Shown piece after piece: positions 51,283 to 60,690 of a stretch of DNA of 64,000 nt. How positions within the stretch are numbered: the first letter of the stretch is position 1; each line of letters opens with the position of its first letter. The stretch spans positions 1 to 64,000 of the forward strand of contig OZ253476.1 in the NCBI GenBank assembly GCA_965261795.1, given 5' to 3'. The notes beneath the pieces were generated by a model. It searched no databases. It was given only the letters and a program-made list of their open reading frames with translations, and was not told the origin of the DNA. Source of the DNA: CBDCFV01 sp965261795. Its GTDB lineage: Bacteria > Chloroflexota > Dehalococcoidia > Lucifugimonadales > UBA3495. Both the position numbers and the translations under genes were made by a program.

Positions 51283-54213
51283 CTATTGGACCGTAATGAC
51301 CAACTCATCCCAGGAGCTGATTCCGGTCCCGTGGTCCGTAACGGTAAGGCGGAAGACTAGGGTCCCGGCGGTTGAAGGCGCGGTAAAGCTGGCGGAGTTG
51401 CCGGCAAGTCCCGAGCTATACGGGATGCCTGTTGAATATGTCAAGTTTACTGTTGTCGTACCCTGTTGGGTCCAGCTGTAGGAGGCATCGTCGTCATCGT
51501 TGACGGGCGACCCGGTGCCGATGAGTGAGACGGTCGCTCCGGTGCTAACGGTCTGGTCACGGCCCGCGTTGACTGACGGCCCTCCGGCGGGGATGGTCGG
51601 TCCGCCTGCCGTTGGTGTCGTTGTGGCGGCGGTCACCGTTACAGGGTAGTCCTGTATGGCGGTCCCTATGGCATTGGTAGTGTTAGTGGCTGTAACCCTG
51701 ACCGTCGTGGTCCCCGCAGCTACACCGGTTATCGTCAGGTTAGAACCGCTCATTGAAGCAGTGGCCACCGCTGTGTTCCATGATGATGCCGAGTAACTGT
51801 TGACGACGCCGGTGAAGTACTCGGACACACCTACGGTCGTACTCGCTCCAGCGGTGACGCTTTGGTTTGCGGGGGTTCCTGAGGCCATCGGCACTAGGCT
51901 GGTTACTGTCACGGTGAAGGTCTGGGTGGCGGTGCCTATGGCGTTGGTGTTGTTTGTGGCGGTTACTGTGATCGTCGGGGTACCTGCGGCTACGCCTGTA
52001 ATTGTCAGGATGGGGCCGTTCAACACAGCAGTGGCTTTTGTGGCGTCCGAGGATGTAACCGAGTAACTGTCCACATTGCCGCTGAAATAGCCGGATACGT
52101 TGACTGTTGTGGTGTCCCCTACGTTCAGGTTCTGAGTTGCGATTGTCCCGGTGGCGGAAGGAGGGACAGGTGTCAGGATCGTCAGGTTGTAGGTTTGGGT
52201 GGCGCTGCCAATGGAGTTCGTGGCGGTGACGGTGACGGTTGTGCTGCCTTGCGATTTTGCGGTTATCGTCAGGTCATGGCCGGTTATTGAAGCAGTAGCT
52301 GCCAAGGTGTTGGACGATAAAGCAGTATAACTGGCCACGCTGCCGGTGAATTTCCGGGCAATTTCTATGGTCTCGGTGTCACCGATGTACAGTGTCTTGG
52401 ATATGGCGGTGCTTGAGCCCGTAGGCGCGGCCGTTGGCGCGGCGGTGACGTTCACCGTGTAGGTTTGCAGGTAGTTGCTGGTGGTCGGGTCATAGACCTT
52501 CACGGTGGCGGTTCCTGCACGACAGCCGCGGATGATGAGCGCTTCGTTGTCTATTCGTCTTGCGGCTAGGTTGGTGGACCCGGGGCAGGTGCTGCTGAGA
52601 GACAGGTTGCCTGTGTCTGTAGTTTCGTTCAGGCTGATCCCTATTCCAGGCGACGGAACGTTGGTGTTGACCGTGAGCGCCGTGTATGTATTCATTGTGA
52701 CAGTCGACGGGTTCGGGGAGATGGTGCCCCTGGGAGGAAGATAGGCGAAGCCGTCGCCCCACTCGTGGTTGGGCACCGAGCCGCCGCGCACCAGCGCGTT
52801 GGTCTTCAGGTAAGTGGCTACCTGCGCCGGTGTGTAGGTCGGATAGCGGTGTCGTATCAGGGCGGCCATTCCGGCCACGTGGGGCGCGGCCCCGCTGGTC
52901 CCGCAGAATTCAGGAGGGTCTGATTTAGTGGCCACGCAGGTAGCACCCACGATGTCGGGCTTGGTGCGGCCTGTAGGGTATGGGAGAACGGTTGGTCCCC
53001 GGTTGCTGGAGTCTCGGACGTCGTTCGTGTTGTCGTGTCTGGCTGCTCCTACGGCGAGCATTCCGGCGTTGTTGCTTTCCGCCGGGACGCCGACGTCATG
53101 GCCCCCGGAGTGATGTTCTAGGTCTGGGGTTCCAGTGAACCTCAGTTGCATCCAGTCTGGGGTATCGGAGCAACTCCATTTATGTATGCCCAAGTAATAG
53201 TACCCGCTCTCGGTTGGTTTAACGGTGTAGCTAAGAGATTCGTATGGGGTGTCGTCAGGTTGTCTTCTCTGGAAGAGGATGCCTGACGCAACAGTGCTGT
53301 TTGTTGTCGTATTCTTCAAATACAAGTCAAGGTCACAGTCGGCTCCGCCCCAACTGTCGTCCCAACGCAATTCAGCGACTACTGTCGTGCGCGCGTTGAG
53401 GTATATTGTGTTTGCCTCATCGCCCCCTGAGACGGTGGAGAATTCGTGCCAGTTGTTAATGTTTGTACCGTCTCTGTATGGGCCATACCACGTTTTTTCG
53501 GCGTCATTGCCGCCGGAATTCACCCAGATAATCCCGTTGGTTACGGCGTAGTTAATAACGTCTAGGATGTGGTTTTGGTTCACAGTTAGTCCGGAGGAAC
53601 CGTCCCCGGGGGCTTTGATGTCGTAGCCTATCGATTGGTTGATGACTTTGACACCTTGCCCGGCCATCCACTGTACGGTTTGTTTTAGGTCGTCATTGTT
53701 TTTGAACTTGCCCGGGTTGGCAATGTAGAGTGATGCCGCCGGAGCGACGTCCGCGATGATTTCGGCTACTGAGGTGCCGTGGCCGACGTAGCTCTTGCAG
53801 TCGGCTACGCAGGTATCCTCGCAGTCGGCGATATTGGCAGTGTGGATCCCCATGGCCGTGTAGCACTGGGCGTGAACCCTTGTGAGGATCGGAGTATTTT
53901 GGGGCAACTCGGTGCCCATCAAGTTGGTGAACCCTTGGAAGTCCCTATCTATGATTCCGACCTTTATGGTGCTGCCGGTGTAGCCGTCGTGTTCCCAAGC
54001 CGGGACGCCGTGGACCGAAACTCCTTGGCTGATTGCCGGCGGGAGTGCCGGTGCCCCCTGCTGAGTCACGCTCTGGGCGGGCGCGGCGTGGGTCTTGGTC
54101 TCGTCGCCAAGCCAGACTGGTGATGCTAGGGCTATGGCTATCGCCAGGATTATTGCGAGAAACAAGAAGACCAGTAATTTGGGACTGGCGGTGTTCCTAA
54201 ATGAGTGTGTCAA
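51283..54213 (-). CDS. secreted subtilisin-family protease with Ig-like repeats
   Basis: 976-residue S8 peptidase. Signal or anchor helix at about 12-31. The catalytic triad is Asp89 (VGIIDRDFQG), His145 (GHGTSVAEI) and Ser440 (FCGTSGAAPHVAGMAAL), with oxyanion Asn near 236. A beta-rich insertion (about 265-365, resembling a pre-peptidase C-terminal domain) interrupts the catalytic domain. From about 495 on come repeated Ig/BIG-like units with AGT(T/P)T(V/I)xVTATN, then a PKD-like C-terminal domain. No I9-type propeptide is present in the protein itself. Cysteines in pairs fit an exported protein. It follows a lipoprotein gene by seven bases. Confidence 0.9.
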   Translation of the reverse strand: MTHSFRNTASPKLLVFLFLAIILAIAIALASPVWLGDETKTHAAPAQSVTQQGAPALPPAISQGVSVHGVPAWEHDGYTGSTIKVGIIDRDFQGFTNLMGTELPQNTPILTRVHAQCYTAMGIHTANIADCEDTCVADCKSYVGHGTSVAEIIADVAPAASLYIANPGKFKNNDDLKQTVQWMAGQGVKVINQSIGYDIKAPGDGSSGLTVNQNHILDVINYAVTNGIIWVNSGGNDAEKTWYGPYRDGTNINNWHEFSTVSGGDEANTIYLNARTTVVAELRWDDSWGGADCDLDLYLKNTTTNSTVASGILFQRRQPDDTPYESLSYTVKPTESGYYYLGIHKWSCSDTPDWMQLRFTGTPDLEHHSGGHDVGVPAESNNAGMLAVGAARHDNTNDVRDSSNRGPTVLPYPTGRTKPDIVGATCVATKSDPPEFCGTSGAAPHVAGMAALIRHRYPTYTPAQVATYLKTNALVRGGSVPNHEWGDGFAYLPPRGTISPNPSTVTMNTYTALTVNTNVPSPGIGISLNETTDTGNLSLSSTCPGSTNLAARRIDNEALIIRGCRAGTATVKVYDPTTSNYLQTYTVNVTAAPTAAPTGSSTAISKTLYIGDTETIEIARKFTGSVASYTALSSNTLAATASITGHDLTITAKSQGSTTVTVTATNSIGSATQTYNLTILTPVPPSATGTIATQNLNVGDTTTVNVSGYFSGNVDSYSVTSSDATKATAVLNGPILTITGVAAGTPTITVTATNNTNAIGTATQTFTVTVTSLVPMASGTPANQSVTAGASTTVGVSEYFTGVVNSYSASSWNTAVATASMSGSNLTITGVAAGTTTVRVTATNTTNAIGTAIQDYPVTVTAATTTPTAGGPTIPAGGPSVNAGRDQTVSTGATVSLIGTGSPVNDDDDASYSWTQQGTTTVNLTYSTGIPYSSGLAGNSASFTAPSTAGTLVFRLTVTDHGTGISSWDELVITVQ

Positions 54214-54220
54214 AGTTCTC

Positions 54221-54835
54221 CTACTCCTTATCTACCCTTACTTCTCTAAGAGGATCTATTTCTCTCACCCCTTCCTGATTCGCTAGGGCACCTAGAAGGG
54301 ATGTCGGTACTGAGGCACTGAATTGGCCTCCGGAGCCGTCCTCGTACTCACGCACGTGTACGGTAGTGATTCCTTGGTTTCTGACCCATTCCGCGACGGT
54401 AAGGGTGTTGGCTGTGAGGTAGACGGTTACGTCCACGACAGGGTCATCGACAGCTTGTCGTGGGCCGGAGGCTCCGCTGGCTCCGCCCTCGGCTTGGTCT
54501 TGCGCTTCCTTAGTTGCCTCCAGCTCGACGACGGCTTCTTGAAGTTGGCTATTGCGTATTCCTGGGTATTTGGGGGTGGGTTTCGGAGGCGGCTCCGCCA
54601 GAATCTCGTTGTAACCGCCATCAGGTCTTCTGGTGATGACGTCGGTCGGGAGCGGCGTGGGTTCGGGCGTGTTGGTGGGTTCTGGGGTGGGTTTCTCTTT
54701 TGCTAGAGGTGAACCGTGTTGTTCACCGGGCGCGGACTGGGTTGCCGGCCCGCAGGCCAGCAGGGCTGCGGCGGCCAGTAGGATGATTACAATGATCAGG
54801 GGCGGTCGAGGAATTTTGACGAAAAAGCTTTTCAC
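54221..54835 (-). CDS. lipoprotein with propeptide-like C-terminal domain, partner of the subtilase
   Basis: 204 residues. Hydrophobic signal (12-27) ends in the lipobox LLACG (Cys28). A proline/threonine-rich spacer (about 46-65, TPEPTNTPEPTPLP) and a charged linker follow. The C-terminal 70 residues (VVDVTVYLTANTLTVAEWV... ALANQEGVREIDPLREV) have the alternating strand-helix pattern and the closing v-xx-I-P-like motif of subtilisin propeptides. It is encoded immediately before the S8 protease that lacks a propeptide, so a separate chaperone/inhibitor anchored to the membrane is inferred. No catalytic motif is seen. Confidence 0.6.
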   Translation of the reverse strand: MKSFFVKIPRPPLIIVIILLAAAALLACGPATQSAPGEQHGSPLAKEKPTPEPTNTPEPTPLPTDVITRRPDGGYNEILAEPPPKPTPKYPGIRNSQLQEAVVELEATKEAQDQAEGGASGASGPRQAVDDPVVDVTVYLTANTLTVAEWVRNQGITTVHVREYEDGSGGQFSASVPTSLLGALANQEGVREIDPLREVRVDKE

Positions 54836-54926
54836 AAGGTTTCTCCTGTAAGTCCTCTGCGTTTCGGATTATGCAGGTGTGCCAATATCGATTGGCTCTC
54901 GCTACTGTTGGATGTGGTTTGTGTTC

Positions 54927-54955
54927 ATGACCTTCCTTTTCATATGGTGTAAAAT
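54927..54955 (+). promoter_or_regulatory. candidate promoter of the HTH gene
   Basis: ATGACC (54927-54932, four of six) and TAAAAT (54950-54955) with 17-base spacing, 34 bases before the ATG of the HTH-like gene. It lies in the 153-base divergent region shared with the lipoprotein gene. Confidence 0.4.
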
Positions 54956-54988
54956 GGATCCACAGTAGGAAAATGCGGGTGAATCGTT

Positions 54989-55369
54989 ATGCCTACAGGG
55001 ACTTACCGGAAGGAACTGGTCGACTGGTTGCGCAGCCTGTACGGACCGGACCGGGCTCATAAGACCGCAAGGCGGTTGTCGTTAGCTGCCCGTCGCAATC
55101 AGAACGCGGTGGCGACCATAGAAGAGAGGGGACACGGAACGGCGGAGGTCCTTGCCGACTTGGCCAAGGCTGCCGGAGTGTCTCCGTTGGAGGCGTTCTG
55201 TCGCGCGGGGTGGCTGAAGGAGGAGGAGATACCCTCCGGGAACGAAGGTCCCCTCAGTGGGGAGGAAGCGGACCTTCTCCGGATGTATCGGGAGACCAGG
55301 CCAGACCTTCGGGATGTAGTTGTAGCAGGATTGCGCGGAGCATGGGCAACGAGTCGGGGTGAAACGTAA
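54989..55369 (+). CDS. HTH (XRE-like) DNA-binding protein
   Basis: 126-residue protein. The N-terminal 65 residues (LVDWLRSLYGPDRAHKTARR ... TIEERGHGTAEVLADLAKAAGVS) follow the lambda-repressor/XRE helix pattern, with SPLEAFCRAGWL after it as in many phage-type regulators. The C-terminal half (SGEEADLLRMYRETRPDLRDVV) is helical. It is divergent from the lipoprotein-protease operon and may regulate it, which is inferred from position only. Confidence 0.6.
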   Translation: MPTGTYRKELVDWLRSLYGPDRAHKTARRLSLAARRNQNAVATIEERGHGTAEVLADLAKAAGVSPLEAFCRAGWLKEEEIPSGNEGPLSGEEADLLRMYRETRPDLRDVVVAGLRGAWATSRGET

Positions 55370-55744
55370 CGTTGAAGGCTCTTGGGCCAGCCTCGCCGTT
55401 GGCGGCCTCGGGGGGTCGTCCCACCTTGGGCCGTCCACGTTCATGTTGATACTGGTTGCGGTTCTGGCGCGCTTCACCTGACTCCTTCGCTGCGGTGATA
55501 ATGGGAGGATCCCTGCACTTCCGCACGGGATAGTATGCGTGGAACTCCATGTTGTCACGAAAACACGGTGGTTGCCTGTAGTGCACTTCCCACCCTGGCT
55601 TTGGTCCAGGATTGGATGCATCGACATGATGACGGAATCGGGTTTATAATTTGCCGCTGAACCCCCTCTCCCCGATGGCATCCCCAGCCCTTATGGCCCC
55701 GCCGATTATGAGAGTGGGGGTCATGGAAGTGAAGGAAGACGGCA
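55370..55744. other. gap before transketolase genes
   Basis: No gene with good support. A frame on the minus strand (55254-55586) contains a basic stretch but has no recognised family or ribosome binding site. The right end holds the tkt promoter. Confidence 0.35.
55621..55650 (+). promoter_or_regulatory. promoter of the transketolase pair
   Basis: TCGACA (55621-55626, five of six) and consensus TATAAT (55645-55650), 18 bases apart, about 95 bases upstream of the TTG start. Confidence 0.6.
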
Positions 55745-56599
55745 TTGGCCACACGAACAGAAAGCGGCTCTTCCCGGGCCGGAACTTCAACCTATACCGT
55801 TGACCAGTTGACTGACCTCTGCCGGGAGATACGCAGAGACATCATCCAGACTATCTATACCGCCGGAAGCGGACATCCCGGGGGCTCCCTTTCCGAGTTG
55901 GATATATTGGTTGCCCTGTATTTCCGGGTGATGCGGCATGACCCGTCCAACCCGTCCTGGCCCGACCGGGACCGGTTGGTGCTCAGCAAGGGCCACGCCT
56001 CGCCGGGGTTGTATGCTGTCCTTGCCAAGGCAGGATATTTCCCCAAGGAAGACTTGGATACTTTCCGCAAGTTGAACAGCCGTCTCCAAGGCCACGCGCA
56101 TCCCATGACTCCGGGAGTAGAGATGAACTCCGGCTCCTTGGGCATGGGCCTCTCCTTCGCCCTGGGTTGTGCGTTGGCAGCGAAACTGGACAACAGGGAC
56201 AGCTTGGTCTACGCCATCCTCGGCGACGGCGAGTGCGACGAAGGGGAGGTATGGGAGGCTGCAATGTCGGCGTCCCATCATCAAGCCACCAACCTCATCG
56301 CCATCGTGGACCGCAACAGGATTCAAAACGACCGGTTCACCGACGACGTGATGACCCTGGAGCCATTGGCGCAAAAGTGGCGAGCATTCGGTTGGAGGGT
56401 CTTCGAGGCTCCGGGCCACGACATTCCAGTCCTGCTGGAAACCTTGGACAAAGCAAGGCGGCGGCGGACCAGGCCCACGGTGATAATCGCCCAAACGGTC
56501 AAGGGCAAGGGGGTCTCGTTCATGGAGAACAATCCCTCGTTCCACGGGCGGGCGCCCAACAAAGAAGAGTTCGATAAGGCAATGGAGGAGTTGGCCTGA
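55745..56599 (+). CDS. transketolase, N-terminal subunit
   Basis: 284-residue half transketolase carrying the thiamine-diphosphate pyrophosphate-binding part. The GHPGGSLSELDILVALYF, LSKGHASPGLYAVLAKAGYF and GDGECDEGEVWEAAMSASHH segments are present, with IVDRN closing the GDG...N motif. The TTG start at 55745 has AAGGAAG upstream. Its stop overlaps the ATG of the second half (TGATG). Split transketolases of this kind are common in Chloroflexota and archaea; the two chains act together in the pentose phosphate and related pathways. Confidence 0.92.
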   Translation: MATRTESGSSRAGTSTYTVDQLTDLCREIRRDIIQTIYTAGSGHPGGSLSELDILVALYFRVMRHDPSNPSWPDRDRLVLSKGHASPGLYAVLAKAGYFPKEDLDTFRKLNSRLQGHAHPMTPGVEMNSGSLGMGLSFALGCALAAKLDNRDSLVYAILGDGECDEGEVWEAAMSASHHQATNLIAIVDRNRIQNDRFTDDVMTLEPLAQKWRAFGWRVFEAPGHDIPVLLETLDKARRRRTRPTVIIAQTVKGKGVSFMENNPSFHGRAPNKEEFDKAMEELA

Positions 56600-57549
56600 T
56601 GGCGGCGCAAAGGACAATGGCCTCCACGCGGGAGACCTACGGGCGGACCCTGCTGGAAATGGCCGAGGAGTTCCCGGATATCGTAGTCCTTGGCGGCGAC
56701 CTCAACGTGTCGGTGTTCACCCACCTGTGGCGGGACAAGTACCCGGAACGATTCTTCGACTTCGGGCCGGCGGAGCAGAACCTGGTAGGCGTAGGGGCCG
56801 GGCTGGCCGCGTCAGGCAAAATACCCTTCGTCAGCACCTTTGCCGTGTTCGGAGTAGGCCGCCCCTTCGACCAACTGCGGGTGTTGGTTGCCCAAGGCAA
56901 GCTGAACTTCAAGCTGGTGTGCACCCACGCCGGAATCCTGACCGGGGAAGACGGGATGTCGGCCCACGGAATCGAGGACCTGGCCTTGGCGTGTTCCCTG
57001 CCGGGGTTCACGGTGATCTGCCCCGCCGATACGGTCGAAGCAGCCCAAGCGATTCGGGCAGCCGCAGCGACCAAGGGGCCATTCTACGTGCGTTTGTCGC
57101 GAGCCGCCACGCCGGTAATCCATTCTGACGACTACCGCTTGGAGGTGGGCAAGGCCCATGTGGAACGCGAAGGCAGCGACGTAGCCATCGTCGGCACAGG
57201 CGTCATGGTTTCGATTGCTTTGGAAGCCTCCGACCTGCTGGCCGAATCGGGAATCTCCGCCCGTGTAATCAACATGCACACGTTAACCCCGGCGGACGAG
57301 GCCACGCTCCTGGCCGCGGCCAAGGAAACCGGCGCTATAGTGACGGCGGAGGAGCATTACATCCACGGCGGACTCGGCAGCATCGTTGCCCAGATAATCG
57401 GGCGCACCCACCCGGTGCCCCTGGAGATGGTCGCCCTCCAAGGCTACAGCGAGTCGGGCAAGGCCGAAGAGTTAATGCAGAAAGCCGGCCTCACCCCAGA
57501 GGCTGTGAAGCAGGCAGCGGAGCGGGCCATCAGCCGGAAGAGACTCTAG
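56599..57549 (+). CDS. transketolase, C-terminal subunit
   Basis: 316-residue second half, with the pyrimidine-binding and C-terminal domains. DFGPAEQNLVGVGAGLAASG (catalytic Glu after PA), THAGILTGEDGMSAHGIEDLA and the C-terminal VINMHTLTPADEATLLAAAK and EEHYIHGGLGSIVAQ are typical. Its start is coupled to the stop of the N-terminal subunit. Confidence 0.92.
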   Translation: MAAQRTMASTRETYGRTLLEMAEEFPDIVVLGGDLNVSVFTHLWRDKYPERFFDFGPAEQNLVGVGAGLAASGKIPFVSTFAVFGVGRPFDQLRVLVAQGKLNFKLVCTHAGILTGEDGMSAHGIEDLALACSLPGFTVICPADTVEAAQAIRAAAATKGPFYVRLSRAATPVIHSDDYRLEVGKAHVEREGSDVAIVGTGVMVSIALEASDLLAESGISARVINMHTLTPADEATLLAAAKETGAIVTAEEHYIHGGLGSIVAQIIGRTHPVPLEMVALQGYSESGKAEELMQKAGLTPEAVKQAAERAISRKRL

Positions 57550-57574
57550 CCGCGTCTCACCATCTGGAAGGGGA

Positions 57575-57601
57575 CAGTTGGGAGAATTTTGTTCCCAACT
57601 G
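57575..57601. terminator. hairpin after the transketolase pair
   Basis: CAGTTGGGA (57575-57583) and TCCCAACTG (57593-57601) pair perfectly around a nine-base loop, 26 bases after the stop codon. There is no T-run, so termination is uncertain. Confidence 0.45.
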
Positions 57602-57741
57602 CTCGAAGGTACATGGTTTCATCGTTGGTGAAGGGTTGCTGTCATCGCTCTCCCAAGCCCGGGAAACATGACACCCGCTCCGCAACGCGTACAAACGACC
57701 ATCACCGACCGTTGTGAAGCTATGGGAGCGTGGCCCACGAA

Positions 57742-57987
57742 CTATGAGGGCACCCCGGGTGAATTAATGGTTATGGTATATGCCTCGTCGCCCTCGCTCA
57801 CTCTCTGAACAATGAATGTTCCGAGTTTGTGGGTCTTCTTTGTATCGTTGATCGCTGCGAGTTCGTCGTCATACGCGCCAAGGACTTTGCCGTTTTTAAT
57901 CGCTACGACCTTGCCGCAATATTTCTCGACCATCTCATCCTGGTTGGCCAAGTAAAACTCAAAGGCTTCCTTCAACTCATCGCTCAT
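57742..57987 (-). CDS. small DUF5678-like protein
   Basis: 81-residue protein whose middle, YCGKVVAIKNGKVLGAYDDELAAINDT, matches the short DUF5678 pattern (strand, turn, strand, helix). No function known. An A/G-rich ribosome binding site (AAGGAGACG) precedes the ATG. It lies just downstream of proA on the same strand. Confidence 0.6.
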   Translation of the reverse strand: MSDELKEAFEFYLANQDEMVEKYCGKVVAIKNGKVLGAYDDELAAINDTKKTHKLGTFIVQRVSEGDEAYTITINSPGVPS

Positions 57988-58037
57988 AACGTCTCCTTCA
58001 TCTTTCCCAACCGGAGCCCTGCTGAGGGTCAGCTACC

Positions 58038-59336
58038 CTACTCCCTGACCTGCCCTTCCCCCATCACAACCCACTTGTACGATGTTAGCTCCCTCAGCCC
58101 CATCGGCCCGCGGGCATGGAATTTCTGGGTGCTTATGCCAACCTCGGCCCCCAGCCCTAACTGGGAGCCGTCGGTGAACCTGGTGCTGGCGTTGACGAAC
58201 ACCGCTGCGGCGTCCACTTCATCCAGAAACCTCATCGCCGCCGTGTAGTCATCGGTTACTATTGCCTCTGAGTGGCCTGACCCGTACGTCTCGATATGCT
58301 CCAAAGCCTCGTCCATCGAGTCGACAACCTTTACAGCGGCGGTTAGGGACAGGAACTCTTTTCCCCAGTCCTCTTCGCTGGCCGACTGTACGCTGCTGGA
58401 GGCTCCCGCCTCCCTCCCGCCGGGGAAGGGCCCCAGGATGCTTAACGCCCGGTGGTCACAGTGCAGTTCAACTCCGGCGTCGCACAACTCCCGCGCGACC
58501 TTGGGGAGGAATGCAGGCGCGGCGTCTACGTGGACCAGAATGGTGTCCAAGGCGTTGCAGACCGACGGCCGCTGCACCTTGGCGTTGTAGACGATTTTGG
58601 CGGCCTTGTCTATTTCCGCCGCACTGTCCACATAGGTGTGGCAAACTCCGACGCCTCCGGTAACCGCCGGCATGGAAGCATGTTCAGCCACGTAGCGAAT
58701 CAGGCTGTCTCCGCCCCGCGGCACCAGCAGGTCGATGTACTCCCGCATTCCCAACATGGTGTCGACCAGCGCCCTGTTGGGATTGTCCACAAACTGGACA
58801 GCATCGGCCGGCGCCCCGGCCTCGGAAATTGCCTCTCTCGACAGTTCCACCAAGGCCCTGTTGGAGTGGATACTTTCTTTGCCGCCCCGTAGCAGGCAAG
58901 CGTTGCCCGACTTCAAACACAGGGTGGAAATGTCTATGGTGACGTTGGGGCGGCTTTCGTAAATGCTGCCTATGACGCCCAAAGGCACCCGGCGTTTGCT
59001 CACTCTCAACCCGTTAGCCAAGGTAGTGGCGTCCATGGTTTCGCTGATGGGGTCAGGCAATGCCGCGACGTTGCGGACGCTGTCCGCCAAGTCGTGCAAC
59101 CGGTCCGGGGTCAGCAACAGCCGGTCGAGCAGCGCCTCGCTCAAGCCGTCGGCCTTGCTGGTCTCGTAGTCTTCACGGTTCGCCGCCAGGACGTCATCCT
59201 GCCGGTCATCCAGAGCTTGGGCTATGTTGTGCAAAGCCCGGTTCTTGACGCCGCTGGGCAGCCGCGCCAAAACCCTGGACGCCGCCCGCGCCCTTTGGCC
59301 AAGCTCAAGCAGGTCTTCTATAGTGTTAGTAGTCAT
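58038..59336 (-). CDS. proA: glutamate-5-semialdehyde dehydrogenase
   Basis: 432-residue gamma-glutamyl phosphate reductase, second step of proline synthesis: reduces glutamyl-5-phosphate with NADPH. The catalytic Cys is in NAKVQRPSVCNALDTILVH. RVPLGVIGSIYESRPNVTID, GNACLLRGGKES and the C-terminal NASTRFTDGSQLGLGAEVGIS then TQKFHARGP are diagnostic. It is 27 bases downstream of proB and forms the proBA operon. Confidence 0.95.
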   Translation of the reverse strand: MTTNTIEDLLELGQRARAASRVLARLPSGVKNRALHNIAQALDDRQDDVLAANREDYETSKADGLSEALLDRLLLTPDRLHDLADSVRNVAALPDPISETMDATTLANGLRVSKRRVPLGVIGSIYESRPNVTIDISTLCLKSGNACLLRGGKESIHSNRALVELSREAISEAGAPADAVQFVDNPNRALVDTMLGMREYIDLLVPRGGDSLIRYVAEHASMPAVTGGVGVCHTYVDSAAEIDKAAKIVYNAKVQRPSVCNALDTILVHVDAAPAFLPKVARELCDAGVELHCDHRALSILGPFPGGREAGASSSVQSASEEDWGKEFLSLTAAVKVVDSMDEALEHIETYGSGHSEAIVTDDYTAAMRFLDEVDAAAVFVNASTRFTDGSQLGLGAEVGISTQKFHARGPMGLRELTSYKWVVMGEGQVRE

Positions 59337-59363
59337 AGCCTTCGGTGACTCCTTCCATATCCA

Positions 59364-60545
59364 TCACAAAAGCACAAGGTTATTGCGGTGGACAACTTCT
59401 TCGCCGTAATGGTAGCCCAAGGCATCCTGAATATCGTCGGAGCGGACGCCCTGGATCCGCTTGACGTCATCGGAGCGGTAGTTGGCAATGCCGCAAGCGA
59501 TGCGGCGTCCATCGGCAGCGACAACGTACACCACGTCACCGCGCTCGAACCCGCCTGTTACGCCGGTGATGCCCGCGGGCAGAAGGCTGCGGTGGTCCTT
59601 CTCCAATGCCGCCGCCGCTCCCCGGTCTACCAATACCCCGGCCCGTTGGGAAGCGAAGCCCAGCATCCAACGCTTTCGCGCTTCCATCTTCCCTCCGGCC
59701 GGACGGAAGGTAGTGCCGATGCTCTCTCTCCCCGCTGCCCGCAACACTGCGTTTTCCTCCGCGCCGTGACACATGACCATCGTAATGCCCGACGTAGTCA
59801 CCAAGCGCGCCGCGTCTATCTTGGTGGCCATTCCCCCCCTCGCCCACGGGTTGCGGTCCTTCCCCGCAAGGGCCACGACCGATTCGTCCACTTGGTCCAC
59901 CACCGGTATCAACTCCGCCTCCGGGTGTAGATTGGGGTCGGCGGTATACAGCCCGGCAGTGTCGGTCAGTATGACCAGGAGGTCGGCGTCAACCAGATTC
60001 GCCACCAACGCGGAAAGCCGGTCGTTGTCGCCAAACACCTCGCCAATCTCATCCACCGCAACCACGTCGTTTTCGTTGAGGATGGGCACAACTCCCCTTT
60101 CCAGCAAACCGTTGAGAGTGTTGCCAACGTTCAAATAGGACTGGCGGTCCGACAGGTCCCTGATGGTCAGCAGCACTTGGGCAACCTTCAACCCGCGGAA
60201 CTGAAACATCTCTCCGTAGGTATGCATCAAGCGGCTCTGCCCCACCGCGGCCAGTGTTTGGCGGGAGGGTATGTCCCTGTCCAAGCTGCCCGGCCTGAAC
60301 CCCAGGGCTTCATGCCCTGCGGCTATCGCGCCGGAAGTTACGAACAAGACCTCCGAGCCGAAGCTCTTCAGTTCGGCTATTTGCCTTACCAGATCGGCCA
60401 TAACGGTCAAGTCCAACTGCTGGTGGGACGACCCGGTGGTAAGAATGCCGGTCCCAGCCTTGACGACAACACGCTTGTAAGGAAACCGGTCTGATCCCGG
60501 GTCATCAGCGTAGGAATTGGACGTGAGTTGGTTGTTTAACGACAA
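59364..60545 (-). CDS. proB: glutamate 5-kinase
   Basis: 393-residue kinase, first and feedback-controlled step of proline synthesis. Amino-acid-kinase domain: YKRVVVKAGTGIL, VTSGAIAAGHEALG, LNENDVVAVDEIGEVFGDND, and GTGG-type loop region RGGMATKIDAARLVTTSG; a C-terminal PUA domain (from about 300) with FERGDVVYVVAADGRRIACG. The frame is open to GTG 60605, but a consensus -10 (60597-60592) lies inside that part. TTG 60545 has AGAGG upstream and was taken as the start. Confidence 0.93.
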   Translation of the reverse strand: MSLNNQLTSNSYADDPGSDRFPYKRVVVKAGTGILTTGSSHQQLDLTVMADLVRQIAELKSFGSEVLFVTSGAIAAGHEALGFRPGSLDRDIPSRQTLAAVGQSRLMHTYGEMFQFRGLKVAQVLLTIRDLSDRQSYLNVGNTLNGLLERGVVPILNENDVVAVDEIGEVFGDNDRLSALVANLVDADLLVILTDTAGLYTADPNLHPEAELIPVVDQVDESVVALAGKDRNPWARGGMATKIDAARLVTTSGITMVMCHGAEENAVLRAAGRESIGTTFRPAGGKMEARKRWMLGFASQRAGVLVDRGAAAALEKDHRSLLPAGITGVTGGFERGDVVYVVAADGRRIACGIANYRSDDVKRIQGVRSDDIQDALGYHYGEEVVHRNNLVLL

Positions 60546-60591
60546 CGAGTATGCCTCTTTGACAGGAAAATGTAGAGTCGCTGCAGTGCGA

Positions 60592-60597
60592 ATTATA
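60592..60597 (-). promoter_or_regulatory. -10 element of the proBA promoter
   Basis: A consensus TATAAT on the minus strand about 47 bases before the chosen proB start. The -35 region is weak (no TTGACA match at 17 bases). Confidence 0.45.
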
Positions 60598-60690
60598 TCA
60601 CGCACTACCCGCGACCCCAGCCGTAGAACCCGCAGTAGGCAGGCTCAAGCTGTGTTGTTCTACCCCGTCATATCCAATAGAATAACTCTA

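Noticed and set aside
55254..55586. 110-codon minus-strand frame with a basic segment
   Set aside because: No ribosome binding site and no known family; overlaps the HTH gene.
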